Positions 1 to 10,500 of a DNA stretch of 59,018 bases are shown in pieces. Made by a program: the position numbers and the translations under genes. A model generated the notes under the pieces. That model saw nothing but the letters and a program-made list of their open reading frames with translations. It was not told the DNA's origin and searched no databases. The DNA is taken from positions 1-59,018 of the forward strand of contig JAEUQN010000020.1 in assembly GCA_016789725.1 (NCBI GenBank), read 5' to 3'. The first letter of the stretch is position 1. The number at the start of each line of letters is the position of its first letter. The DNA comes from Blastocatellia bacterium (lineage in GTDB: Bacteria; Acidobacteriota; Blastocatellia; RBC074).

Positions 1-79
1 CTAATTTCCAAACACGCATCTTAGATGCTGCAATGAACAGAAACGTTAGAAAAAAAATGCGGTCACAGTCTAAACTAAC

Positions 80-394
80 ATGAGTGATTTTACCGAAGCT
101 TTTCCTGAGTCGCTGGAACTGACAGACAATGATTCCGTACTGCAAATTATCTGGGATGACGGACATACCAGTCGTCATCGCCTGGATGTATTGCGCGCGG
201 AATGCCCGTGCGCCGGTTGTCGCGGTCACAGCCCGCAACAATCGCTGAACCTCAAGCCAGAACAGTTTGCCCAGATCAAACTCACCGACCTTGCGCCGGT
301 TGGGCGTTATGCGTATAACCTCGTGTTCAGCGATGCGCACAGCACTGGGATTTACACACTGAAATTTTTGCGCGAGTTGGCAAACTCGGCCTGA
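80..394 (+). CDS. DUF971 (GBBH-like N-terminal domain) protein
   Basis: Small 104-residue cytosolic protein. The whole chain matches the DUF971 fold: a hydrophobic strand followed by 'IIWDDGH', a central Cys cluster 'CPCAGCRG' near residues 43-50, and a C-terminal 'YALRLVF'-like stretch, here 'YAYNLVFSDAHSTGIYTL'. The same fold forms the N-terminal domain of gamma-butyrobetaine hydroxylase, and stand-alone copies are often linked to Fe-S or Mrp/ApbC-type proteins; no such partner is visible here. The ATG at 80 has no clear Shine-Dalgarno sequence. The last codons lie in a short duplicated motif (gagttggcaaactcg at about 373 and 403), so the C-terminus may have been shaped by a repeat. It precedes hpnC by 79 bp and may be only loosely linked to that operon. 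Confidence 0.8.
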   Translation: MSDFTEAFPESLELTDNDSVLQIIWDDGHTSRHRLDVLRAECPCAGCRGHSPQQSLNLKPEQFAQIKLTDLAPVGRYAYNLVFSDAHSTGIYTLKFLRELANSA

Positions 395-419
395 ACGGCG
401 AGTTGGCAAACTCGTCGGC
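371..419. repeat. Direct repeat, near-palindromic
   Basis: The 16-base word 'cgagttggcaaactcg' occurs twice, about 30 bp apart, spanning the end of the DUF971 gene and the gap before hpnC. Each copy is itself an imperfect dyad (gagtt/aactc). No function can be assigned. It is one of many word-like intergenic repeats in this window. Confidence 0.6.
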
Positions 420-473
420 AACTTGTTATGCTTGGCCCCGTCACGCCCCCAGTGATTGCCAGCATTGAGAAGT

Positions 474-1373
474 ATGAGTGCTCCGCCCATCACATTTCAG
501 GAATTCATTGCCTCGCCTGCCGAAATCAAGGACGCTTTTGACTTCTGTGCACAGATGGCACGCGCGCACTACGAAAACTTTCCCGTCGGCTCATTGCTCG
601 TTCCCAAAGAAAAGCGCAAGCACGTGTACAGCATTTATGCCTTTGCCCGCACGGCGGACGATTTTGCCGATGAAGGCTACGGCACCGCGACGACGCCCTC
701 TGAGCGGTTGCGTTTGCTGGAGGAATGGGAGTTCCAATTGGAGCGTTGTTATCGCGGCATCGCGTTGCACCCGATTTTTATTGCGCTGGCAGAAACGGTG
801 CGCGAATTGCGGCTACCGATTCAATTGTTCCGCGATTTACTCTCTGCCTTTAAGCAGGATGTCGTGCAAACGCGCTACGCTGATTTCGACGACGTATTGG
901 ATTATTGCCGTCGGTCGGCCAACCCCGTCGGACGCCTGATTTTATTGCTCTTTGGCTATCGGGATGAACCTTTACACGCATTGTCGGATTCCATTTGTAC
1001 GGCGTTACAGTTGGCCAATTTCTGGCAGGACGTTGCCGTGGATTTAGAAAAAAATCGCGTCTATTTACCACAGGAGGATTTGTGGCAATTCGAGTACAAC
1101 GAAGATGAATTACTCGCGCGCGAATTCAATCAACGCTATGCCGATTTGCTGAAGTTTCAGGTGGATCGTACGTGGCAATTATTTGCAGAAGGAAAGCCGT
1201 TGCCGAAATTGGTTCAGGGCAGATTGTCGTTTGAATTGAGCCTGACCTGGCACGGTGGCACGCGCATTCTGGAGTTGATTGAGCGCAACGGATATGACAC
1301 GCTAAGCCAACGTCCCAAAATTACAAAATGGGACAAAATCGTTTTGTTAACAAGAACAATTGCGAAACGATAA
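474..1373 (+). CDS. hpnC: Hydroxysqualene synthase HpnC
   Basis: Trans-isoprenyl diphosphate synthase-fold enzyme (299 aa) that converts presqualene diphosphate to hydroxysqualene, the second step of the three-enzyme bacterial route from farnesyl diphosphate to squalene. Visible family signatures are 'VPKEKRKHVYSIYAFARTAD' followed by the first Asp-rich motif DDFADE, and the second motif 'QLANFWQDVAVDLEKNRVYL', whose Asp residues hold the diphosphate through Mg2+. Assignment to HpnC rather than HpnD rests on the 'FPVGS' N-terminal motif and on gene order C-D-E. I chose the ATG at 474; an in-frame TTG lies at 456. It is followed after 11 bp by hpnD. No squalene-hopene cyclase gene is in the window, so hopanoid production is inferred. 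Confidence 0.92.
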   Translation: MSAPPITFQEFIASPAEIKDAFDFCAQMARAHYENFPVGSLLVPKEKRKHVYSIYAFARTADDFADEGYGTATTPSERLRLLEEWEFQLERCYRGIALHPIFIALAETVRELRLPIQLFRDLLSAFKQDVVQTRYADFDDVLDYCRRSANPVGRLILLLFGYRDEPLHALSDSICTALQLANFWQDVAVDLEKNRVYLPQEDLWQFEYNEDELLAREFNQRYADLLKFQVDRTWQLFAEGKPLPKLVQGRLSFELSLTWHGGTRILELIERNGYDTLSQRPKITKWDKIVLLTRTIAKR

Positions 1374-1384
1374 GCACAGGATTT

Positions 1385-2320
1385 ATGAAGGTTTCTTCGA
1401 CCAATCAAATTCATTTCACGCCCTGGCATCTGCGCGACCGGACGCGTTCGCTAAAACGCGATCTGTCGAAGACGATTCAATCCAACTTTTTTTACTCGTT
1501 CCTGTTTTTACCGAAGCCAAAGCGCGAAGCCATTATTGACGTCTACAATTTTTGCCGCGCCATTGATGATGTGGTGGATGATGCCGAAGCCGTGTGGGAA
1601 CACGATCCGCAAGTTGAATTGAACAAATGGCGAGCAGAGTTGGACAACCTATATGCCGGCCAACCGACGTGGCCGCAAACGCTCAAACTGCAACGCACGC
1701 TCGAACGTTTTCCGATCCCGAAAGAACTGTTTGAGAAGCTGGTCTACGGCTGCGAAATTGATTTGTACCGCAATCGTTATGAAACGTTCGCCGACTTGTA
1801 CGAATACTGCTATCACGTCGCGTCGGTGGTTGGCTTGATGTGCATCGAGATTTTTACTTACCAAAACCCGCGCACGCAGGAATATGCCGAAAACCTGGGG
1901 ATGGCGCTGCAATTGACGAATATCCTGCGTGATTTGAAAGAAGACGGTGAGCGCGACCGCGTGTATTTACCGCAGGAAGATTTGCAGCGTTTTGGCTACA
2001 GCGAGCGCGAATTGCTGAATGGTGTCGTCAACGATAACTTCCGCGCGCTGATGAAATTTGAATGCGACCGTGCGCACGCCTTTTATCGCAAGGCCGCCGA
2101 GTGTTTGCCCGCCGAAGATCGCCCGACGCTGGTCGCCGCGCAAACGATGGGTCGGATTTATCATCGCCTGCTCGAAAAAATCGAAGGCGTGAATTACGAC
2201 GTGTTCAATCATCGCATTCGACTGCATCGCCCGACGCGTTTCCTGATCGCGTTACAGGAGTGGGGAAGGCGCGACAGCGCGACAGCGCGACAGCGCGACG
2301 GGGCGAATTCACGCCCATGA
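1385..2320 (+). CDS. hpnD: Presqualene diphosphate synthase HpnD
   Basis: Condenses two farnesyl diphosphates into presqualene diphosphate (311 aa). The first Asp-rich motif reads 'FCRAIDDVVDDAE' and the second 'LTNILRDLKEDGERDRVYLP', both complete, and 'NFFYSFLFLPKPKREAI' is the typical entry to the fold. The ATG at 1385 is preferred over the ATG at 1328, which would overlap hpnC, and it has an AGGA just upstream. The last residues ('RRDSATARQRDGANSRP') are encoded by a low-complexity gcgacagc tandem repeat and fall outside the conserved fold. The stop codon overlaps the hpnE start as ATGA at 2317-2320, which implies translational coupling. Confidence 0.93.
   Translation: MKVSSTNQIHFTPWHLRDRTRSLKRDLSKTIQSNFFYSFLFLPKPKREAIIDVYNFCRAIDDVVDDAEAVWEHDPQVELNKWRAELDNLYAGQPTWPQTLKLQRTLERFPIPKELFEKLVYGCEIDLYRNRYETFADLYEYCYHVASVVGLMCIEIFTYQNPRTQEYAENLGMALQLTNILRDLKEDGERDRVYLPQEDLQRFGYSERELLNGVVNDNFRALMKFECDRAHAFYRKAAECLPAEDRPTLVAAQTMGRIYHRLLEKIEGVNYDVFNHRIRLHRPTRFLIALQEWGRRDSATARQRDGANSRP
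2269..2304 (+). repeat. gcgacagc tandem repeat at hpnD/hpnE junction
   Basis: About four tandem copies of an 8-base unit (gcgacagc / gcgcgaca register) encode the non-conserved tail of HpnD, just ahead of the ATGA junction. The following C-rich stretch (cccccatccccccatccc, around 2350) encodes a Pro-rich N-terminal tail on HpnE. Both extensions lie outside the enzyme folds. Confidence 0.75.
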
Positions 2321-3687
2321 ACGACACCGCTCAAAACTCACCTCGCCCTGTCCCCCCATCCCCCCATCCCTCCGTCATTATTATCGGCGGCGGCTTTGCC
2401 GGGCTGGCGGCAGCGGTTGATTTAGCAGAGCAGGGAACTCCGGTTCTGGTGCTTGAACGCCGCAATTTTCTCGGCGGGCGTGCCTATTCTTTCACTGACA
2501 AAGTCACGGGCGACACGATTGATAACGGTCAGCATTTGATGATGGGCTGTTATCACCACACGCTCAGCTTCCTCCACAAAATCGGAGCCTCGCACAAAGT
2601 CAAATTTCAACCGAACCCCCGCGTGGATTTCCTGAGCGAAACGGAAGGCCACGCCAGTTTCACGTGTCCGTCCTTGCCCGCACCGCTGCATTTGCTCGCC
2701 GGATTGTCGCGGTTGCAAACCATCGGCTGGCGAGATCGCGTGAATGCGTTACGCGTCGGTCTCGCGCTCAAAATGATGAACGGCAATCGCGCGCGATTGG
2801 CCGACATCACCGTGCGCGAATGGCTCAACGAATTGGGGCAATCCGAACGCATACAAAGTCGTTTCTGGGATTTGATGGCGTTGGCGACGTTGAATGAAGT
2901 GCCGGAAATCGCTTCGGCAGATATGTTCGCGCGCGTACTGGAGCAAGGTTTTTTGCGCACTCGACAGGATTCGACGATGGTGATTGCGCGCGTCGGCTTG
3001 AGCGATTTGTACACGACGGATGCCGTGCGGTTTATCGAAGCGCGAGGCGGCAAAGTGCGGTTGAATGCGACGGTCAAAACCATTGACTTTGCCAACGAAC
3101 GCGCGACAGGCGTGACGCTTGCTGATGGCGAATTCATCTCGGCTGCCGCCGTCATCAGCGCCGTGCCGTATTTTATGCTCAAAGAGATGCTCGCGCCGGA
3201 ACTGCTCGCCGCTTATTTCCCCGCCGTCCCCGCATTCAAATCTGCGCCCATCGTTTCGATCAATTTGTGGTACGAAGAACCCGTCACGGATTTGGAATTT
3301 GTCAGCCTGTTGGAGTCGCCGATTGAATGGGTCTTCAATAAAAACGCGATTGCAGGCGACACGAAGCAACGCCAACATCTCGCCTTAGTCATCAGTGGCG
3401 CACACGAGGCCGCGCCGCAGCCCAAAGAGGTTTTGATCGCAATGGCGACCGCTGAAATGAAGCGATTCTTTCCGAAAGCCCGCCAGCAACAGCCCTCCCA
3501 CGCGTACGTCATCAAAGAGCAACACGCCACGATTTCACATACCGTTGGCATTGCGCGACAACGCCCAACGCAAAAGACATCCTTGCCCAATTTTTACTTG
3601 GCCGGAGATTGGACGGCGACGGGTTTACCCGCCACGATTGAAAGCGCCGTGTGGAGTGGGCAGGAGTGCGCGCGACTGATTGTCTGA
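2317..3687 (+). CDS. hpnE: Hydroxysqualene dehydroxylase HpnE
   Basis: FAD-dependent amine-oxidase-fold enzyme (456 aa) that reductively removes the hydroxyl of hydroxysqualene to give squalene, completing the HpnCDE pathway. After a Pro-rich tail of about 20 residues comes the dinucleotide-binding motif 'IIIGGGFAGLAAAVDLAEQG', then 'VLERRNFLGGRAYSF', and the C-terminal FAD motif 'YLAGDWTATGLPATIESAVW', which is typical of phytoene-desaturase and squalene-related flavoenzymes. The ATG at 2317 overlaps the hpnD stop as ATGA. The gene ends immediately against the stop of the convergent Uma2 gene with no spacer. Confidence 0.92.
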   Translation: MNDTAQNSPRPVPPSPHPSVIIIGGGFAGLAAAVDLAEQGTPVLVLERRNFLGGRAYSFTDKVTGDTIDNGQHLMMGCYHHTLSFLHKIGASHKVKFQPNPRVDFLSETEGHASFTCPSLPAPLHLLAGLSRLQTIGWRDRVNALRVGLALKMMNGNRARLADITVREWLNELGQSERIQSRFWDLMALATLNEVPEIASADMFARVLEQGFLRTRQDSTMVIARVGLSDLYTTDAVRFIEARGGKVRLNATVKTIDFANERATGVTLADGEFISAAAVISAVPYFMLKEMLAPELLAAYFPAVPAFKSAPIVSINLWYEEPVTDLEFVSLLESPIEWVFNKNAIAGDTKQRQHLALVISGAHEAAPQPKEVLIAMATAEMKRFFPKARQQQPSHAYVIKEQHATISHTVGIARQRPTQKTSLPNFYLAGDWTATGLPATIESAVWSGQECARLIV

Positions 3688-4293
3688 TTATTCCAACGAG
3701 CGCAAATGTGGGTGGGGCGCGTCGAATGCTACGTTTTCATAAATCTCACGCAAGGTAAGTTCACAATCCAACGAGGCCAATTTCACGGTAGCTTCAAGAT
3801 GGTTGTACTCGTAATGAATCCAGTTTCCATCAGCTTGTTTGACCAGATGTGTGACGTGCGGCGCATACTGCGAAACCATCAGGTACTCGCAGAAACTGGG
3901 AATGGATTTGTAGTGGGTGAATTTTGCACCACGATCATACGCCTCTGTTGATTCCGATAAGACTTCGATGATGAGAGCCGGATTGACGAGTGTGCGAACG
4001 CCCCCGATTTTTTCGTATTGCGGTTCACCACACAACGCGGATAAATCGCCGTAACGATAGGGCGGCAGGCTGGGGACTTTCAGTCGTGTGTTGGCTAAAT
4101 ATGCGCGACATGGTTTTCCTTGTAATTTTAGGCGCAACTGAAAATTCAGATTGCCTTCAATTTGGTCATGGTCAGGATCAACGCCGCTCATATCAAAAAT
4201 TTCGCCGTCCCAATATTCCAAGCGCGCTTCTGAATCCGCGTCCAGCTTCAGGTATTCTTCCAACGTATACTTGTGTTTTGGTTGCGCCGACAT
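3688..4293 (-). CDS. Uma2 family (DUF820) endonuclease-like protein
   Basis: 201-residue protein of the Uma2/DUF820 family, a PD-(D/E)XK nuclease superfamily branch that is much expanded in cyanobacteria, Acidobacteriota and Planctomycetota. Family features are the N-terminal 'KYTLEEYLKLDADSEARLEYWDGEI', in which 'E-x-x-DGEI' carries a catalytic acid, the mid-region 'NPALIIEVLSEST' (the ExL/E core strand) and 'AYDRGAKFTHYKSIPSFCEYLMV'. The biological role of the family is unsettled and no partner gene is visible. The ATG at 4293 has a good AAAGGAG upstream, so it is preferred to the upstream in-frame ATG at 4326. It is convergent with hpnE, with adjoining stop codons. Confidence 0.85.
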   Translation of the reverse strand: MSAQPKHKYTLEEYLKLDADSEARLEYWDGEIFDMSGVDPDHDQIEGNLNFQLRLKLQGKPCRAYLANTRLKVPSLPPYRYGDLSALCGEPQYEKIGGVRTLVNPALIIEVLSESTEAYDRGAKFTHYKSIPSFCEYLMVSQYAPHVTHLVKQADGNWIHYEYNHLEATVKLASLDCELTLREIYENVAFDAPHPHLRSLE

Positions 4294-4557
4294 GGTTGTT
4301 GCTCCTTTGCAATACGGTCGTAGCATACCTCAGCGGCATACACCGCTCAATGGTTCTGATGACCGTCAAATATCGGCCAAAATAAATTTACTATCCTCTG
4401 TCACAAAATTTCCTCGGCAAACGTTTACCTCGCAGCAACATTTGAAAATAAAAAACGCTGGGACGAAAGGGATGAACATTTTCGGTGAGAAACGTTAGCG
4501 GTGCGAAGGCCGGTTGGTCTTTCGTGTTTTCTCGATCTTTTGTTCAGGAGTATGTAT

Positions 4558-7500
4558 ATGACCCACTCTCGGCCTCAGGTGATATGGAGTTCTTGCGTCT
4601 TAGCCCTGTTGTTTTCAGCCTTTTTTACCGTGCATCAGTTCGCTTTCGATGTGCCATTGCGCTTGCAGGAAAAAGCCTGTCGCTTGCAGTTTGAAGAATC
4701 ACTGACAAAAGCGTCCTTAGCCTTCGAAAACACCTCCGGTCGCACCTTACCCGCACAATTCAAATTGGAATTGCTGGATTCCAGCGGCTACGTCCGTGCG
4801 CGTACCAGTCGGGCCGATTCCATCAAAAGCGGCGGCTCAATGCTGACCTTTGATCTTCCCGAAGTCGCAATCAATGCAACGAATAGGGACAAACTCTGGT
4901 GGCGCTTGCACTACGTCATTACACCGCAGGACGAAGCCATTGCGCCGCTGGAAGGCTACATCTCCGCCTCGGAAATCACGCCGGACATTTTTGCTTTGCA
5001 GGTGTTTGGCGCTCGTGTTGCGTGGGCGGGAGAACGCTATCAAGTGCGCGTCCGCACGGCTCATCCGATTACCGGGCAACCTGTGGGCGCTGTGAAAATC
5101 GCCGCACGAGCCAGCTACGAACTGAATCAAAAAGAGCGCGAAATCAAAGCTAATGCGATCACGAATCAGGACGGCTATGCAGTCGTGACATTTGATCTGC
5201 CAACGGATTTTGGTGAAGACGATGACAATGACGTCAACATTGAAATCACGGCGCAAAAAGGCAGTTTGACGCGTACCGAAGATGTTGAGCTTAACCTGTT
5301 ACAAGAGGATCGCTACATCGTCACAACGGACAAAACGCTCTATCAGCCGGGGCAAACAATTCACACACGCGTCGTCATTTTCGATCAGCAAAAACGCGCT
5401 CGCAGCGATTACGAAATAGATGCCGTCATCGAAGACGCCGAGGAGCAAAAGGTCTTTCGCACGAAGCTCAAAACTTCCAAATTCGGCGTGGCATTCTTCG
5501 ATTGGAAAATTCCTGACAACACCAAACTCGGCGGCTATAAAATTACGATTGGCAATCCGACGCCAACGCGAGCCTGGGGCGAAGCGCACGTCAAAGTTTC
5601 GCGCTACGATTTGCCCACCTTTGCGGTCAACGTGAAGCCGAACCACTCGTATTACCTGCCGAATGAAAACGCTGAAGTCGAAGTCAAAGCCGATTATCTT
5701 TTCGGGCAACCGGTGACGCGCGGCACGGTCAAAGTCGTGCGTGAAGCAGATCGGACGTGGAATTACAAAACCTACAAATACGACATCGAAGAAGGCGAAA
5801 CCTGGCGCGGCGAAACCGATGCGAGCGGCAAATTCAATATCAAAATTGACCTGAAAGAACAGCACGAAAAATTCGAGCCGAATGATTACCGCAAATTTGA
5901 AGACCTCCATTTCGCGGCCTACTTCACCGACACGACGACCGGGCGCACGGAACAGCGCAAATTCGACCTGCGCGTCACGAAAGACCCGATTCATGTGTAT
6001 TGGATTGGCGATAACGAATACGGCGTGAAACAGCCGATCAATGGTTATGTAAACGCGACGTATGCAGATGGCAGGCCTGCACAATGCGAGGTTGCCATCT
6101 CGCAGATTGTTGATGATGACGATTCCAACAAAAAGGTGCAGAAGACGCTGACAACGATTTCGACCAATAAATACGGGCTTGCTAAGGTTACAGGCATAGA
6201 ACGTATTACGACTGCCGAGTATGAATCGAATGCCGAGCTCGTTTTTCAAGTGCGCGATGCGCAAGGGAAAACTGGCAAACTCGAAAAAGAAATCAACATC
6301 ACGGACAAGCCGACGATCAGCGTCATCACGAACAACTCGCTCCATCGTGCAGGCGAAGCGATTCAAGCGACGGTCAACTCCAGCGACGCTTCTGCGCGCG
6401 TTGTTTTGGAACTGCTGCAAGACAATCGGGTCATTAGTTCGCAGATGCTCAATCTCAAAGGAGGAAGCGGTTCCGTCACGATTCCATACCGACAGGAATT
6501 GAAAGACGACGTCACGCTGATTGCTTATGCGAACGTTTTGCACGATGACGAAACCGAATTCGTGTATGCCGCGCGCGCTGTACTCTATCCGCGTGATCGT
6601 GAATTGAACGTTCAAGTGAACCTGCCGCGCAATGAATATCAACCCGGCGAAGAAGCGCGCGCCGATTTGGTGGTACGAACCGCTGATGGTAAGCCCGTCA
6701 ACAGCGTGCTTGGCGTCAGCATCGTGGACACAGCAGTGGGCGAGCGCGAACGCAGCGACAATGACTTTCGTGGTCACCAAAGCTATTACGGCTATTACTA
6801 CGGCGATGCCAACATTGCGGGTTTCACGCGCCGCGAACTAGACAAGCTGGATACCAAACGACCATTCGCGCCGGAGATGGATTTGGTCGCTGAAGTTTTG
6901 CTGAAAAACAGCATCAACGATCACATCAACAGTTATCACGACTCGGATTACGACCGAGACCCACGCAGCTTGTTCACCAACTATTTCGACGAGCAATTTC
7001 GCCCGCTCAAAAGTCATCTGGAACGCGAATACACCACCAATGCCGTGTATCCCAAAGCTCTGACGACGCTGCGAAATATGCTGCGCCGCGTCAATATCGA
7101 ACCGGATCAACTGTGCGATCCGTGGGGGATGCCGTATCGCATTGGCTTTTCGACCCACAGCACGCAGGACGAAATGGAGTTGCGGTGCGCCGGCGCGGAC
7201 AAAACCTTCGACACGGATGATGATTTCACCGCGCTGAATATTTCCCGGCTTTACTTCAAATTCACGGGCGAAGCTATCAATCGCGCCGTGGCAAATTATC
7301 AAGCTCGCACGGGCAATTACATCCGTGACGGCGCAATGCTCAAAAGCGAATTGAAGCGCGAAGGCATTGATTTCGACGCACTGCGCGATCCGTGGGGAAC
7401 TGCGTATCACATTGGTTTGCGCAAAGACTACGAGGGGTTTTCGTTATTCGTGCGTTCGGCGGGGCCGGATCGTCAACTGGAAATCGAACTGCTTTCCAGC

Positions 7501-10500
7501 GCAGACGATGTTGAGGTGTGGACGGCGAAGCTGGATTACTTCGGCGACATTCGCTATCAAATTGCAAAAGCACTGGACGCGTATCGCAAAGCCAACAAGT
7601 TCTACCCCTCAGACGAAGCAACGTTTCGCACCGCAATGCAGCGTGGCGGTGTGGCCTTCGATGCGTTGCGCGATCCGTTGGGACATCGGTTTTACGCCGT
7701 GCTTTCCACACAATCTTCCTTCGTAGACAAAACCGAAATCATCACCTATTCCAAATTTGGCGAAAAGGCGCAGAGCAAAACGCAAATCACGCCGATCACG
7801 CAAACGCTGTTTCGCATTGCTTTGCGCGGTGCGGGCAGCGATGACAAAGAAGGCACGCCGGACGATTACGCCGTGACAACGTTCGATCACGTCTTGACTG
7901 AACAATCCAGCACCGATGCCGCGCCTGTTCGTAAAGCTGACAACACAACTGCGCCCGCGAAACAAACATCCTCTGCCGCATTATTGCCGCCAGGACAATC
8001 CGGCACGATTACGGGAACAGTCACGGACAGCGTTGGCGCAGCAGTCCTGAACGCTGCGGTGATCGCCAAGCGCAAAACCGCTACGGCGGAATACAACACA
8101 ACCTCGAATGACGCGGGGATTTACTCGCTGCGCGGGCTGCCGCCGGATTTATACGACATATCCATAACGACGCCGGGCTTCAAAAAATATATGGTGGCCG
8201 ATGTGCGTGTCGTAGCGGGAGAGACCGTCGTGCTGGACGCTAGGATTGAAGTGGGCGGCGTTACCGAAACGGTCACGATTTCTTCTGGCGTAGTTGCTAT
8301 GCAAACGCAATCTGCCTCTGTGGGTACCGTCGTTTCCGCTAAACAAATCGTAGAGTTGCCGTTGAAGGTGCGTGATGCTCTAAGCTTGCTGAAGCTTCAA
8401 CCCGGTGCGTCTCAACAGAACGCTATTTCGACACCACGTTTGCGTGAATACTTTCCCGAAACGTTGTTGTGGCAACCGAATCTCGAAACTGACAAACAAG
8501 GGCGCGCAAGCCTGAAATTCAAGCTCGCGGACAACATTACGACGTGGAAAATGGCGTTGATCGGAACCACGCAAGATGGGCAAATCGGCCTAGCCGAAAC
8601 CAACATTCGCGCGTTTCAACCGTTCTTTGCTGAACTTGATCCGCCGAAAGTTTTGACCGAAGGCGATGAGATCGCGCTGCCAGTCGTGCTGCGCAATTAC
8701 CTCGACAAAGCGCAGTCTGTAGATTTGCAATTCAAGCCCGCAAGCTGGTTCACATTGCTCAGCCTCGCGCGCAAGCGAAGCGAAGTCAAAGCGAATGATT
8801 CGGCCAAAGAAATCTTCGACTTTCGCGCCATTACTTCGACCAAAGCAGGCAAGCAACGGGTGACGGCGATTGGTTCCACAAACAGCGACGCAATCGAAAA
8901 AACGGTCAACGTTCATCCCGACGGCGAAGAGTTGGCGATCACGACAGGCAATGTTTTCGGGGCTGCGGGCGCGCTCGACATCAACGTGCCAGCGGACGCG
9001 ATCAAAGGTTCGGTGCAGGCGGAGCTGAAAATCTATCCCAATTTATTGGCGCACGTGACCGAGGGCATCGAAGGCATTTTGCAGCGGCCTTACGGCTGCG
9101 GCGAGCAAACGGTTTCGTCCACTTATCCAAACGTAATGGCGTTGCGCTTGCTGAGAAGTACGGGGCAAGGCGAAGAAGGTCGCTCCGCAGCGATTGCGGC
9201 AAAGGCGCGCAAATACGCACAAGCTGGCTACGACCGCTTGCTGGGTTATCGCGACGCCAGTGGCGGCTTCAAATATTGGAGCGGCAACAGCGCGCCGGAT
9301 TTGGCACTGACCGCGTACGCGCTACGCTTTTTGTATGACGCAAGCGACGTTATTGAGGTTGATGAAAAGGTGCTGGACGACGCGAGCAGTTGGTTGCTCA
9401 AACAACAATCTGCCGCAGGGCATTGGAGAGTGGGTGATGCTGTTAGCCAAGAGAGCGAACGCCGCAATGCCATGTACACCGCGTTGATTGTACGTTCGTT
9501 GACGGCAGGCCGGGTACTGGTCAGTGAGGACAGCCAAGCCGTGCAGAAAGCTTTTGCCTGGCTCGCGCCTAAATTGGCCGAAACGGCTGAACCCTACACG
9601 TTGGCGAATTACGCGCTGGCGGCACAGCAGATAGGCGACAAAGAACGTGCACAATGGGCGGTGGCAAAGCTGCGCGCAATGTCGCAGGAAGAGATGGGCG
9701 GCCTGTATTGGGCGCTTGAAACAAACACACCGTTTTATGGTTGGGGCTTGGCGGGCCGCATTGAAACGACAGCATTAGTAATCAAAGCATTGAATGAAAC
9801 CACGGGGAACACGGGGGGCACGGGGAAGAGTACGGACAATGATAGGCAGGGATCAGGAATCACTGCTGTCGTATCTTCGCAATCTTCCCCCGTGCCCCCC
9901 GTGGTTAATAATAACGAACTCCTCAGCAAAGGCGTGTATTGGCTGTTGCGCAACAAAGATCGCTACGGCGTGTGGCTTTCGACACAAGCCACGATCAACG
10001 TGCTGGATGCATTCATTTCGTTGAATGACGCCAAAAACGTCAGCGAGGAAGTCACAGCAGAAATCCTGCTCAACGGTCAGCGTGTGAACTCCGTCAAAAT
10101 GCCGCCGAGCCGTGAACTCAGCAACCCGATCAGCATTGATCTGTCGCCGCATCTGACCACGGGCAACAACCGCATCGAAATCAAACGCCCGGCCAATGCG
10201 GCTTTGGCCAGCGCGCAATTGGTCGAAACGTTTTATCTGCCGTGGTCAAAATCCCTGGCGACGCAGGAAGAGAATTTCAAAGCCGGAGCGAAACGGGCGC
10301 TTCGGTTGGCAGTGAGCTACGACAAGCCGGAAGCGCGCATTGGCGAAGATATTACGTGCAACGTCGAAGCCGAGCGCATTGGATTCACAGGCTATGGAAT
10401 GATGCTCGCGGAAATTGGATTGCCGCCGGGCGCGGAGGTGGATCGCGCGTCGTTGGAACTGGCGGCAAGCAAGGCGGGTTATGACATCAATCATTACGAA

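Noticed and set aside
2062..2316. N-terminal extension of HpnE by 85 codons
   Set aside because: It lies entirely inside hpnD in another frame; family alignment starts at about the ATG at 2317, which overlaps the hpnD stop as ATGA.
5299..6780. Long open frame of 493 codons on the minus strand
   Set aside because: It is antisense to the alpha-2-macroglobulin gene, has no recognisable domain, and has a composition typical of a shadow frame.
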